From Agromyces mediolanus (GTDB taxonomy: Bacteria > Actinomycetota > Actinomycetes > Actinomycetales > Microbacteriaceae), in contig NZ_JAMBNX010000006.1 in assembly GCF_023715325.1 (NCBI RefSeq), positions 124,001 through 188,000 on the forward strand: a stretch of 64,000 nucleotides of DNA. The letters are read 5' to 3'. The translations under genes and the position numbers were made by a program. The number at the start of each line of letters is the position of its first letter. The stretch's first letter is position 1. Under the pieces are notes generated by a model. The model was not told the origin of the DNA, made no database searches, and saw nothing but the letters and a program-made list of their open reading frames with translations. Shown here piece by piece: positions 24,703 to 37,419 of this stretch.

Positions 24703-25895
24703 CGGAGTGCCTCCATTGGCGGGGTGTGAACGGGGGTGTGGCGGGACCCTGGTCCGTCGAAGGCGTTCCAGGGGAGCTTCTCATAGGGGTGGTCGCACGG
24801 CGTGCCGGCGGTGACGAAGTAGTCGCCGGTCGTGAGGTCCACGCAGCTCGACAGCAGCGTCGACCACTGGCGGACGGCGGGGCGCCGCTCGTCGGGGTGC
24901 GTGCACACCGATTCGGGGTAGCCGAGGTGGTCGCTCATGGCGGCGTGGATGCCGGCGAGCGCCTCGTCGCGGTCGCCCGCGTGCCGCACCCGCTCGAGCC
25001 CGGCCCGGGCCTGCGGGACGCGGAACAGCGAGTCCGCGGAGACGGGGCGGTACCGCCCCGCGAGCTGCGGCGGCACCTGCGCCTGGTAGTGGTTGCCGTG
25101 CACGAGGAGCCCGTCGACCGGGTAGACCCAGTCGACGCCGCTCGGCGTGATCTCGAGGTCGATCGAGAAGCCCGAGCGATCCGTGAGCAGGGCGTTGCTG
25201 GCGATGTGGGCCGGGGTGCGCACGAGCGTGTTGATCGCGTCGGGCAGTTCGCTCTGGTTGAGCGTCATCCGGCGGATGAAGGTCTGCGGCAGTCCGACGG
25301 AGCCGTCGAACCGGCCGCCGAGGCCGTTCGCGTTGAGCGCGAGCCCGGCGGAGTTCACGCCGTGCCGGCCGATCTGCCCGGCCTCGAGCTGCATGATGAG
25401 GGTGGGCAGCGGGTCCTGCACGACCCGCACGATCACCACGGTGTCGCGGGTGCCGGTGCGCCAGTCCCAGTTCTGCCCGGCGTAGTGGTGCCCGTCGCCG
25501 GAGGCGCCCGCGGTCAGTGAGAAGCTCGTGCAGCCGTCGCTCGCGTCGCGCTCCTCGCTGGGGTCCTCGGCGCGGGCGCGGGGTGCGCCGCCCTGGTCGT
25601 AGATGATCTCGCCGCGGAGGTTCAGCACCATGAGGTCGAGGAGGTCGCGGTCGGCGCCGGCTGCGATGCCCTCGAGCTCGGCGACGAGCTCGGGCGCGGC
25701 CTCGGTGCAGCGCGGCACCCAGGCGGCCGCCCGTCGGCGCGCCTCGGCCCAGCCGAGCCCGGCCTGCTGCCCGAACGCCTCCTCGTAGTAGGCGACGGCC
25801 GCATCGATGAGATCTGCGGCGCCCTCGCCGTACTGGCGGCCCCGCTCCGCGGGGGTGCCGCTGATCTCGAGGGTGCGGATGCTGGTGCTCGTCAT
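24699..25895 (-). CDS. C45-family acyltransferase/amidohydrolase (IAT-like, self-processing)
   Basis: 398 residues without a signal peptide. The N-terminal part RTLEISGTPAERGRQYGEG and VLNLRGEI are typical of the isopenicillin N acyltransferase-like family. DGCTSFSL supplies the nucleophile, Cys122 after Gly121; family members cleave themselves at the Gly-Cys bond to free the Cys N-terminus. Further conserved blocks are HYAGQNWDWR, GRHGVNSAGLALNANGLGG and VHGNHY. It heads the operon and is translationally coupled to the peptide-binding lipoprotein. The likely job is hydrolysis or acyl transfer on an imported amide in the cytoplasm. Substrate unknown. GGGAGGA stands 10 nt before the ATG. Confidence 0.88.
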   Translation of the reverse strand: MTSTSIRTLEISGTPAERGRQYGEGAADLIDAAVAYYEEAFGQQAGLGWAEARRRAAAWVPRCTEAAPELVAELEGIAAGADRDLLDLMVLNLRGEIIYDQGGAPRARAEDPSEERDASDGCTSFSLTAGASGDGHHYAGQNWDWRTGTRDTVVIVRVVQDPLPTLIMQLEAGQIGRHGVNSAGLALNANGLGGRFDGSVGLPQTFIRRMTLNQSELPDAINTLVRTPAHIASNALLTDRSGFSIDLEITPSGVDWVYPVDGLLVHGNHYQAQVPPQLAGRYRPVSADSLFRVPQARAGLERVRHAGDRDEALAGIHAAMSDHLGYPESVCTHPDERRPAVRQWSTLLSSCVDLTTGDYFVTAGTPCDHPYEKLPWNAFDGPGSRHTPVHTPPMEALR

Positions 25896-25953
25896 GGACG
25901 GCGTCGTCCTCCCGTGCCGGATACCATGGCACCGGCGTCAGTCTTGGAATGGG

Positions 25954-26011
25954 TGTTACGAGTTAGGATGCTCGCGGAATGAACGATACACACAACCCGC
26001 AGTTCGTAACA
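25954..26011. promoter_or_regulatory. Paired TGTTACGA sites, probable RpiR operator
   Basis: TGTTACGA (25954-25961) and its exact inverse TCGTAACA (26004-26011) flank the start of the regulator gene in the divergent promoter region. A -10-like TAGGAT (25964-25969) lies between them. The AT-rich words stand out in this GC-rich DNA. Confidence 0.55.
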
Positions 26012-26881
26012 AGTGATACGCGGAACCCCGGCGTGATCGAGCTGCGATCACGCGTCCGCGACGCGTGGGACGGCTTGTCCAAGGCCGAGCGCGCGGTGAG
26101 CGGCCTCCTGGCCGGGAGCACCGCCGAGCGCATCCTGTTCGCCACCGCCGCCGAGCTCGGCAGTGAGACGGGCACGAGCAACGCCACCGTCATCCGCACC
26201 CTGCAGAAGCTCGGCTACGCGGGGCTCGCCGAGGTGAAGCGCCAGGTCGCCGCGCCGTTCACCGAGGAGGTCGCGCCCGAGGAGCGCGTCCGGCAGCGGT
26301 TGGACCGCGCGGGCGAGGATGTCGGCCGCATCGTCGGCAGCGTCTGGAACGAGGCGAGCGACCAGCTCGAGCTCGCCAAGCACGCGCTCGAGGTCGACGA
26401 GGTCACCGCCGCCGCCTCCCTCCTCGCCAGGGCGGGCCGCATCTACTGCTACGGCGTGGGGGCGTCGTCGATCGCGGCCGCCCACCTCGTGCTCCGGCTC
26501 GGCCGGTCCGGTCGGGCCGCCACGCACCTCGACGCCGACGGGTTCCGGCTCGCCGACGGGCTGCTGCCGCTCCGGTCCGGCGACGTCGCGGTGCTCTTCG
26601 CCCCCGGGCGGGTGAACCCGGAGGTCGAGACGATCATCGGCCGGTGCCGCGAGGTCGGCGCCCAGTGCGTGCTCGTCACCGACGAGCTGCGCGAACGGCT
26701 CGCGCCGAAGGTCGCCGTCTCGCTCCACGCGCCGCACACCCCCACCGGGCTCACCGCCGAGGTGCTCACCTCGATCCTCGTGGGCGACGTGCTCGTCCAG
26801 GTGGTGTCGGCGATGTCGCCGGAGCTGGCGGTCGAGACCTCCCACGCGCTCACGGTGCTGCGCTCGCGCCTCGGCTACTGA
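25979..26881 (+). CDS. MurR/RpiR-family transcriptional regulator
   Basis: 300 residues. An N-terminal HTH_6 domain (about 20-95: LSKAERAVSGLLAGSTAERILFATAAELGSETGTSNATVIRTLQKLGYAGLAEVKRQV) is followed by a SIS domain (about 140-270: RIYCYGVGASSIAAAHLVLRLGRSGRAATHLDADG). SIS domains in this family bind phosphosugars. It is divergent from the acyltransferase/peptide importer operon and most likely controls it. ATG 25979 is supported by TAGGAT 9 nt upstream. A GTG at 26033 is an alternative that would leave the downstream operator half outside the gene. Confidence 0.92.
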   Translation: MNDTHNPQFVTSDTRNPGVIELRSRVRDAWDGLSKAERAVSGLLAGSTAERILFATAAELGSETGTSNATVIRTLQKLGYAGLAEVKRQVAAPFTEEVAPEERVRQRLDRAGEDVGRIVGSVWNEASDQLELAKHALEVDEVTAAASLLARAGRIYCYGVGASSIAAAHLVLRLGRSGRAATHLDADGFRLADGLLPLRSGDVAVLFAPGRVNPEVETIIGRCREVGAQCVLVTDELRERLAPKVAVSLHAPHTPTGLTAEVLTSILVGDVLVQVVSAMSPELAVETSHALTVLRSRLGY

Positions 26882-26944
26882 CCGCCCGGGCGGGCGGTGG
26901 ATGACCCGGGGCCGGCGTCGGCGGCCGCCGGTAGACTCCATGCG

Positions 26945-28924
<1,980 letters not shown>

Positions 28925-28939
28925 CGACCCGGCACTCGA

Positions 28940-28960
28940 AAACCTAGCGGCATTCGGTTT
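28940..28960. promoter_or_regulatory. Possible operator before the GH3 gene
   Basis: Inverted arms AAACC (28940-28944) and GGTTT (28956-28960), followed by a -10-like TATGCT (28960-28965). Sugar-responsive repressor control is a guess from position only. Confidence 0.3.
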
Positions 28961-29000
28961 ATGCTGGCTCCACCGAGCCCGAGCATGAAGGAGTGCAGGC

Positions 29001-30803
29001 ATGACCGATCAGCAGCAGACGACCCTCGACCTCCGCTACCGCGACGGGAGCCTCCCCGTCGCCGAGCGCGTCGAGATCCTCCTCGCGCAGATGACCCTGG
29101 AGGAGAAGGCGGGCCTCTTCTTCCAGACGATGATCGGCATCGGCGAGGGCGGCACGCTCTCCGAGGGAGATGCGACCTTCGGCCTGCCGGCCACGACCGA
29201 CTACGTGCTCGACCGCCACCTGACGCACTTCAACGTGCTCCAGGCGCCCGCCGACGCCGGTCAGATCGCCGAGTGGCACAACCGCCTGCAGGAGCTCGCC
29301 GCCTCGACGCGGCTCGGCATCCCGGTCACCATCTCGACCGACCCCCGCCACTCGTACACCGACAACCCGCTGGCCGGCCTCCTCGCGGGCGCCTTCTCGG
29401 TCTGGCCCGAGACGATGGGCCTCGCGGCGATCGGCGACGAGGAGCTCGTCGAGCGCTTCGGCGACATCGCCCGCCAGGAGTACACGGCGGTCGGCATCCG
29501 CGTCGCCCTGCACCCGCAGATCGACCTCGCGACCGAGCCGCGCTGGTCGCGCGCGCTGCAGACCTTCGGCGAGGATGTGGAGCTCGCGAGCCGCCTCGGC
29601 GCCGCCTACATCCGCGGCTTCCAGGGCGAGACGCTCGGCCCCGACTCCGTCGCCACGATGACGAAGCACTTCCCCGGCGGTGGTCCGCAGCAGGACGGCG
29701 AGGACCCGCACTTCGCGCACGGCCGCGAGCAGGTCTACCCCGGCGGGCAGTTCGAGCTGCACCTGAAGCCCTTCGAGGCGGCGTTCGAGGCGGGCACGAG
29801 CCAGATCATGCCGTACTACGGCATGCCCGTCGGCACCGAGTACGAGGAGGTCGGCTTCGGCTTCAACAGATCCGTCATCACGGGCCTGCTCCGCGAGCGC
29901 TACGGCTTCGACGGCATCGTCTGCACCGACTGGGGCCTCATCACCGACTCCGAGATCATGGGCGCGCCCTTCCCGGCGCGCGCCTGGGGCGTCGAGCACC
30001 TCGCGCCGCGCGAGCGGATGAAGAAGGTCATCGACGCGGGCTGCGACCAGTTCGGCGGCGAGGCGGTGCCGGAGCTCCTCATCGAGCTCGTTCGCGACGG
30101 CGAGCTCAGCGAGGAGCGGCTGGATGCCTCGGCCCGCCGCCTGCTGCGCGAGAAGTTCGTGCTCGGCCTGTTCGACCGGCCGTTCGTCGACGTCGAGCGC
30201 GCCCGCGAGCTCGTCGGCCGCGCCGACTTCGTCGCGGCGGGCGAGGCGGCCCAGCGTGCGGCGATCACGCTGCTCGTGAACCGCGAGCGCGCCATCGCCG
30301 GGGCGCCGGCCGCACCGGTGCTGCCCCTCGCGCGAGGCCTGAAGCTCTACGTCGAGGGCATCGACGCCGAGATCGCCGGCGAGTACGGCACGGTCGTGGC
30401 GAGCCCGGCCGAGGCCGACGTCGCGATCCTCCGCCTGCAGGCGCCGTTCGAGGAGCGGCCGACGTTCTTCGAGAACTTCTTCCACTCCGGTTCGCTCGAC
30501 TTCGCGGACGAGGTCGTGGCCCACGTGCGCGAGGTCGCGGCGGCGGTGCCGACGGTCGTCGACGTCTTCCTCGACCGCCCGGCCATCCTCACCCCGATCG
30601 TGGACGGCCTCGCGGCGCTCACCGGCAACTGGGGCGCGAGCCCGCGGGCGGTGCTCGACGTGCTGACGGGGGCCGCCGAGCCCAAGGGCAAGCTGCCCTT
30701 CGACCTGCCGTCGAGCATGGCGGCGGTCGAGGCGAACCGGCCCGACGTGCCCTTCGACACCGCCGACCCGCTGTTCCGGCACGGCCACGGTCTCGCCTAC
30801 TGA
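29001..30803 (+). CDS. Glycoside hydrolase family 3 protein
   Basis: 600 residues, no signal peptide, so probably cytoplasmic. Family marks: LLAQMTLEEKAGLFF, TDPRHSY, WPETMGLAA, the conserved MTKHFPGGGPQQDGEDPHF and YGFDGIVCTDWG, in which the Asp near residue 310 is the expected nucleophile. The C-terminal GH3 sandwich domain is present up to about residue 600. The closest functional class is beta-glucosidase-like exo-hydrolases. The KHFPGGG form, rather than KHFPGHG with a DSH triad, argues against NagZ. AAGGAG lies 7 nt before the ATG. No transporter is adjacent. Confidence 0.93.
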   Translation: MTDQQQTTLDLRYRDGSLPVAERVEILLAQMTLEEKAGLFFQTMIGIGEGGTLSEGDATFGLPATTDYVLDRHLTHFNVLQAPADAGQIAEWHNRLQELAASTRLGIPVTISTDPRHSYTDNPLAGLLAGAFSVWPETMGLAAIGDEELVERFGDIARQEYTAVGIRVALHPQIDLATEPRWSRALQTFGEDVELASRLGAAYIRGFQGETLGPDSVATMTKHFPGGGPQQDGEDPHFAHGREQVYPGGQFELHLKPFEAAFEAGTSQIMPYYGMPVGTEYEEVGFGFNRSVITGLLRERYGFDGIVCTDWGLITDSEIMGAPFPARAWGVEHLAPRERMKKVIDAGCDQFGGEAVPELLIELVRDGELSEERLDASARRLLREKFVLGLFDRPFVDVERARELVGRADFVAAGEAAQRAAITLLVNRERAIAGAPAAPVLPLARGLKLYVEGIDAEIAGEYGTVVASPAEADVAILRLQAPFEERPTFFENFFHSGSLDFADEVVAHVREVAAAVPTVVDVFLDRPAILTPIVDGLAALTGNWGASPRAVLDVLTGAAEPKGKLPFDLPSSMAAVEANRPDVPFDTADPLFRHGHGLAY

Positions 30804-30867
30804 CCGGTCTCGTCGCTACGATCGGGGCCAGGCGCCGCATCGGGCGGCGGGATCCGGGGGGATCGAT

Positions 30868-31266
30868 ATGGGACAGGTCAAACGGCCCGGTGGGGTCACG
30901 CTCGTCGCGGTGCTGACGTGGATCTCGGGCTTGCTCGACATCATCGGCGGCACGCTCCTGCTCTTCCAGACCAGCGTCGCGGCGACCGCTGAGGCGTTCG
31001 GCGGCGCGAGCGGCCTCATCACCTCGGCGATCGTGTCGATCCTGATCGGCGCCATCGTCATCGTCGTCGCGAACGGCCTGCTCCGCGGCAGCCCCGTCTC
31101 GCGCGTGGTGATCACGGTGATCGAGGTGCTCTCGATCATCGCCTCGATCTTCTTCGCGATCGCCTATCCGGCGGGCGCCATCGGCGAGTACTTCTCGGCG
31201 GCCATCGCGGTCATCGTCATCGCCCTGCTCTGGACCGGTCGGGCGAACGCCTTCTTCCGCGGTTGA
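30868..31266 (+). CDS. Small four-helix membrane protein
   Basis: 132 residues. Four hydrophobic segments (about 10-32, 50-72, 75-100 and 103-123) after a short start MGQVKRPGGVTLVAVLTWISGLLDIIGGTLLLF. GGGGGGA stands about 6 nt upstream of the ATG. The pattern is that of the small DUF7144-like actinobacterial membrane proteins, but no confident family is assigned. The stop codon is the first base triplet of a 10-bp tandem repeat. Confidence 0.8.
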   Translation: MGQVKRPGGVTLVAVLTWISGLLDIIGGTLLLFQTSVAATAEAFGGASGLITSAIVSILIGAIVIVVANGLLRGSPVSRVVITVIEVLSIIASIFFAIAYPAGAIGEYFSAAIAVIVIALLWTGRANAFFRG

Positions 31267-31310
31267 GTACGGCTGAGTGCGGCTGAGTACGGCTGAGTGC
31301 GGCTGAGTGC
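31264..31310 (+). repeat. 10-bp tandem repeat (4.7 copies)
   Basis: TGAGTACGGC alternating with TGAGTGCGGC. The first TGA is the stop of the membrane protein gene. The A/G alternation suggests expansion by a 20-bp unit. Confidence 0.9.
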
Positions 31311-31495
31311 GCCGCGACCCGCGTCCTTGTCGAACATCAAAGGGCGCAGGATGCCTCATTTGTAGACTCTGCACAGTCCGCGCGGACCCGTCCCCGGCCC
31401 GGCTTGTCGCCCGTCGACCGAGCGTTTCGGGTGCCGCCGGGCCGGTCGTAGCGTGAGGGGACACCCACCCAGCGAAGTCGGAGGCGAGACCGAAG

Positions 31496-33562
31496 ATGGT
31501 TGACACTGCAGCGCGCACCGAGGCGAAGACCGCCACCCCTGCCGCCCGTTCCGCCGCGGGGCCGAAGGTCGACGTCGCCGCCCTCGGCCGTCAGCTGCTC
31601 GGCACCTGGGCCGACATCCGGCTGGCGTCCCGCGAGCGCGCCGCGATGCCCGAGCTGCAGCGCATCGAGGGGCAGACGATGGCCGAGCACCGTGAGCGCG
31701 TGCTCGGGCAGTTGAAGCTGCTCGTCGAGCAGGGCGCCGTGCACCGGGCGTTCCCGAAGGCGCTCGGCGGGGCGGACGACCACGGCGGCAACATCGCCGC
31801 GTTCGAGGAACTCGTCATCGCCGACCCGAGCCTGCAGATCAAGTCGGGCGTGCAGTGGGGGCTGTTCGGCGCCGCCGTGCTGCACCTCGGCACGAAGCCG
31901 CACCACGAGAAGTTCCTCCCGGCGATCATGTCGCTCGAGGTGCCCGGCGCCTTCGCCATGACCGAGATCGGCCACGGCTCCGACGTCGCCGCGATCGCCA
32001 CGACCGCGACGTACGACCCGGAGACCGAGGAGTTCGTCATCCACACCCCGTTCCGCGCGGCGTGGAAGGAGTACCTCGGCAACGCCGGGCTGCACGGCAA
32101 GCACGCGACCGTCTTCGCTCAGCTCATCACGAACGGCGTGAACCACGGCGTGCACTGCTTCTACGTGCCGATCCGCGACGACGAGGGCCGCTTCCTGCCG
32201 GGCGTCGGCGGTGAGGACGACGGGCTGAAGGGCGGCCTGAACGGCATCGACAACGGCCGCCTGCACTTCACGAACGTGCGCATCCCCCGCGAGAACCTGC
32301 TGAACCGCTACGGCGACGTGGCCGCCGACGGCACCTACTCCTCGCCGATCCAGAGCCCCGGGCGCCGCTTCTTCACCATGCTCGGCACCCTCGTGCAGGG
32401 CCGGGTCTCGCTCGACGGCGCCGCCACCGTCGCGAGCGCCATGGGGCTCACCATCGCCGTCACCTACGGCAACCAGCGCCGCCAGTTCACCGCCTCGAGC
32501 GACACCGAGGAAGAGGTGCTGCTCGACTACCAGCGCCACCAGCGCCGGCTGCTGCCGCGGCTCGCGACGACGTACGCGCAGTACTTCGCGCACGACGAGT
32601 TCCTCGTGAAGTTCGACGCCGTGTTCAGCGGCGCGGCCGACAGCGACGACGACCGGCAAGACCTCGAGACCATCGCGGCCGCCCTGAAGCCGCTGTCGAC
32701 GTGGCACGCCCTCGACACGCTGCAGGAGGCCCGCGAGGCCTGCGGCGGCGCCGGCTTCATCGCCGAGAACCGCATCACCGGGCTCCGCCACGACCTCGAC
32801 ATCTACGTCACCTTCGAGGGCGACAACAACGTGCTGCTCCAGCTCGTCGCGAAGCGTCTGCTCACCGACTTCTCGAAGCAGTTCAAGAACGCCGACGCGG
32901 GCGCGATGGCCCGCTACGTCGTGTCGCAGACCGCCGAGCGCGCCTACCACGGCACCGGCCTGCGCCGCCTCGGCCAGACCATCGCGGACTTCGGCTCGAC
33001 GGCGCGCTCGGTCACCGGGCTCCGCGACGAGGCATCCCAGCGCGAGCTGCTCACCGACCGCGTCGAGACGATGATCGCCGAGATCGCCGGCCGCCTCCGC
33101 GACGCCCGCAAGCTGCCGAAGGCCGACGCGGCCGCCGCGTTCAACCGCAACCAGAACGAGCTCATCGAGGCGGCCCGCGCGCACGGCGAGCTGCTGCAGT
33201 GGGAGGCGTTCACCCGGGCGCTCGCCCGCGTCGAGGATGCGGGCACGAAGCAGGTGCTCACCTGGGTGCGCGACCTGTTCGGCCTCGGCCTGATCGAGAA
33301 GCACCTCGCCTGGTACCTCATGAACGGCCGGCTCTCGCCGCAGCGCGCGCAGGCCGTCGGCGCCTACATCGACCGGCTCGTCGAGCGCCTGCGCCCGTAC
33401 GCGCAGGACCTCGTCGACGCCTTCGGCTTCCGCCCCGAGCACCTCCGCGCGACGATCGCGACGGGCATCGAGCAGGAGCGGCAGGACGAGGCGCGCGCCT
33501 GGTTCGACGAGCAGCGTCGGGCGGGCACCCTGCCCGTGCCCGAGAAGTCCGCCAAGAAGTAG
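31496..33562 (+). CDS. Acyl-CoA oxidase
   Basis: 688 residues, the length of acyl-CoA oxidases rather than dehydrogenases (about 380). Blocks: LKLLVEQGAVHRAFPKALGG, GLFGAAVLHLGTKPHHEKFLP, FAMTEIGHGSDVAAIATTATYD (flavin contact), NRYGDVAADGTYSSPI, REACGGAGFIAENRI and DIYVTFEGDNNVLLQLVAKRLL, in which the Glu is the expected catalytic base. A C-terminal ACOX domain follows. It oxidises acyl-CoA to trans-2-enoyl-CoA with oxygen as acceptor, giving hydrogen peroxide. GGAGGCGAGA precedes the ATG. There are no other beta-oxidation genes nearby. Confidence 0.95.
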   Translation: MVDTAARTEAKTATPAARSAAGPKVDVAALGRQLLGTWADIRLASRERAAMPELQRIEGQTMAEHRERVLGQLKLLVEQGAVHRAFPKALGGADDHGGNIAAFEELVIADPSLQIKSGVQWGLFGAAVLHLGTKPHHEKFLPAIMSLEVPGAFAMTEIGHGSDVAAIATTATYDPETEEFVIHTPFRAAWKEYLGNAGLHGKHATVFAQLITNGVNHGVHCFYVPIRDDEGRFLPGVGGEDDGLKGGLNGIDNGRLHFTNVRIPRENLLNRYGDVAADGTYSSPIQSPGRRFFTMLGTLVQGRVSLDGAATVASAMGLTIAVTYGNQRRQFTASSDTEEEVLLDYQRHQRRLLPRLATTYAQYFAHDEFLVKFDAVFSGAADSDDDRQDLETIAAALKPLSTWHALDTLQEAREACGGAGFIAENRITGLRHDLDIYVTFEGDNNVLLQLVAKRLLTDFSKQFKNADAGAMARYVVSQTAERAYHGTGLRRLGQTIADFGSTARSVTGLRDEASQRELLTDRVETMIAEIAGRLRDARKLPKADAAAAFNRNQNELIEAARAHGELLQWEAFTRALARVEDAGTKQVLTWVRDLFGLGLIEKHLAWYLMNGRLSPQRAQAVGAYIDRLVERLRPYAQDLVDAFGFRPEHLRATIATGIEQERQDEARAWFDEQRRAGTLPVPEKSAKK

Positions 33563-33628
33563 CGCTCGCGACCTAGGCGCGCGACGACGCGGAGGTGCGG
33601 CGCGAGGTCGCTGCGGCCGTCGCCGCGT

Positions 33629-33805
33629 TCACTCGCTCGGCGGGCGCATGATCGCGCCGGCCGCGAGGCCGACGACGAGGCCGGCGGGCAGCCAGAGCCA
33701 GAAGCCGGTCCACAGGCTCACGCCGACGCCGACGAGCGCGCCCACGATGATCCCGACGATGAGCTGCCTGCGACGGGCGGGGGAGAGCGGTTCGCGATCG
33801 GCCAT
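33629..33805 (-). CDS. 58-residue two-helix membrane protein
   Basis: ATG at 33805 (MADREPLSPARRRQ...), then two hydrophobic segments with Gly-rich helices (LIVGIIVGALVGVGVSLW and LPAGLVVGLAAGAIM) joined by a Trp-rich turn, ending RPPSE. AGCCTA (33812-33817; TAGGCT on the minus strand) lies 6 nt before the start, giving a leaderless pattern. Codon third positions are GC-rich throughout. It lies 26 nt downstream of mdh on the same strand but appears to have its own promoter. Function unknown. Confidence 0.75.
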   Translation of the reverse strand: MADREPLSPARRRQLIVGIIVGALVGVGVSLWTGFWLWLPAGLVVGLAAGAIMRPPSE

Positions 33806-33831
33806 GCTGCCAGCCTAGGCGGCGTGCGGGG

Positions 33832-34851
<1,020 letters not shown>

Positions 34852-34981
34852 CTACGCCCGCCGCGCGGCACCGCTGAACGCCTGGCATCCTGAGCATCGC
34901 TCGCGGCCGGGCCCGTTCGATCGGTCAGACCAATCGGCGCGGCGCGCGGCCGAGGCATCCCGGCGCGGATACCGTGGGCCC

Positions 34982-36091
<1,110 letters not shown>

Positions 36092-36100
36092 CGTCGCACC

Positions 36101-36991
36101 ATGACCTTCGATCCGAACGCCGACATCAGCGGCGGCAAGGCCTCCAAGCGCGGTCGCACCACCGGGATCGCGGTGGCGGGCGGCGGCGGCGTGCTGATCG
36201 TGCTCTTCCTGGTCTCGCAGCTGCTCGGCGTCGACCTCACCGGCCTCGCGGGCGGTACAGGTCAGCAGCAGCAGCAGGAGGTCGTCGAGGAACCGGGCCT
36301 CGAGACCTGCCTCACCGGGCAGGACGCGAACGAGCGCGTGGAGTGCCGGATGAAGGGCGCCTCGGCCTCGCTCGAGAGCTACTGGGCGGCGGAGGCGCCG
36401 GAGATCGGTGTCGCCTACCGCGCACCGAACGACCTCGTCATGTTCGACCAGTCGGTCTCGACCGCCTGCGGGCAGGCCACCTCGGCGACCGGCCCGTTCT
36501 ACTGCCCGCCCGACGAGACGATCTATCTCGACGTCACCTTCTACGACGAGCTGCGCACGCGCTTCGGGGCGCAGGGCGGACCGCTCGCCGAGATGTACGT
36601 CATCGCGCACGAGTGGGGGCACCACGTGCAGAACCTCGCCGGCGTGCTCGAGTCGACCCGTGACGGGCAGACAGGCCCGAGCTCGAACGCGGTGCGCGTC
36701 GAGCTGCAGGCCGACTGCTTCGCCGGAGCCTGGGCGGCGGCGGCATCCAGCACCAGGGACGGCGACGGCGTGGCCTTTCTGAAGCCGATCACTCCGGCCG
36801 AGTACCGCTCCGCGCTCGACGCGGCGGCCGCGGTCGGCGACGACCGCATCCAGCAGTCGATGCAGGGTCAGGTCATGCCGCACACGTTCACCCACGGCAC
36901 GAGCGAGCAGCGCATCCGCTGGTTCGAGACCGGCTTCGACGGCGGGGCCGGCACCTGCAACACCTTCGACGTCGCGGGCGGCTCGCTCTAG
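36101..36991 (+). CDS. Neutral zinc metallopeptidase, YpfJ/KPN_02809 family
   Basis: 296 residues. A cytoplasmic N-terminal segment rich in Lys/Arg is followed by one membrane helix (about 25-47) and a poly-Gln linker. The peptidase domain has MYVIAHEWGHHVQNLAG, with HEWGH as zinc ligands, and VRVELQADCFAGAWA as the third-ligand region. The end FTHGTSEQRIRWFETGFDGG is characteristic. It is probably anchored in the membrane with the peptidase outside; substrates are unknown. TAGCGT (36089-36094), which overlaps the pip stop codon, is 6 nt before the ATG. Confidence 0.93.
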   Translation: MTFDPNADISGGKASKRGRTTGIAVAGGGGVLIVLFLVSQLLGVDLTGLAGGTGQQQQQEVVEEPGLETCLTGQDANERVECRMKGASASLESYWAAEAPEIGVAYRAPNDLVMFDQSVSTACGQATSATGPFYCPPDETIYLDVTFYDELRTRFGAQGGPLAEMYVIAHEWGHHVQNLAGVLESTRDGQTGPSSNAVRVELQADCFAGAWAAAASSTRDGDGVAFLKPITPAEYRSALDAAAAVGDDRIQQSMQGQVMPHTFTHGTSEQRIRWFETGFDGGAGTCNTFDVAGGSL

Positions 36992-37089
36992 CACTGCCCG
37001 GGTGATCGCCGATTTCGCGCGACCGGCGTCATGATCCGCCCCCGCACGCGTCTCTTCCATGACGGCCGACAGGTCGTCGAGCGTGAGCG

Positions 37090-37305
37090 ATGGGATGGGA
37101 CATGCGACGACGCACGCCACCGGTGCCGCACCGGGAGTTCTTCCGGGCCATGAATTCCGAGGAGGTCATCGCCTGCCTGTGCACCTGCACACGGGCGGCC
37201 GACCACTGGTACGGGGCGCCGATCGGCGCGCCCGCCCTCACGGCCGAGGCGCTCCTCGGCGCGATCGATCCGGAACCGGTCGGCGAGGCCACGGCGCGCT
37301 CCTGA
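37090..37305 (+). CDS. Small hypothetical protein
   Basis: Up to 71 residues; ATG 37090, 37105 and 37150 are all possible starts. The core MNSEEVIACLCTCTRAADHWYGAPIGAPALTAEALLGAID has GC-rich third positions, which supports coding. A CLCTC cluster is notable. No family recognised and no strong ribosome site. Confidence 0.45.
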   Translation: MGWDMRRRTPPVPHREFFRAMNSEEVIACLCTCTRAADHWYGAPIGAPALTAEALLGAIDPEPVGEATARS

Positions 37306-37381
37306 CCCTCGGCGCTCGGCCGGTCCATCGGGCGGCGGGACGGGACGGTGTCCCGGCCGCGCCGTCCCGTCGCCCGGGCAT

Positions 37382-37394
37382 ATTGTTACACAAT
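37382..37394. promoter_or_regulatory. AT-rich palindrome
   Basis: ATTGT-TAC-ACAAT, an isolated AT-rich element in very GC-rich DNA, between a + gene and the 3' end of a minus gene. On the minus strand it follows a GAGCCC/GGGCTC hairpin (37404-37416), so it may be part of a terminator or an operator. Confidence 0.35.
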
Positions 37395-37419
37395 CCTGAG
37401 TCGGTGGCGAGCCCCGGGC

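Noticed and set aside
29001..30803. NagZ-type beta-N-acetylglucosaminidase
   Set aside because: The KHFPGHG motif and following DSH triad expected of NagZ are replaced by KHFPGGGPQQDGEDPHF, typical of beta-glucosidase-like GH3 enzymes.
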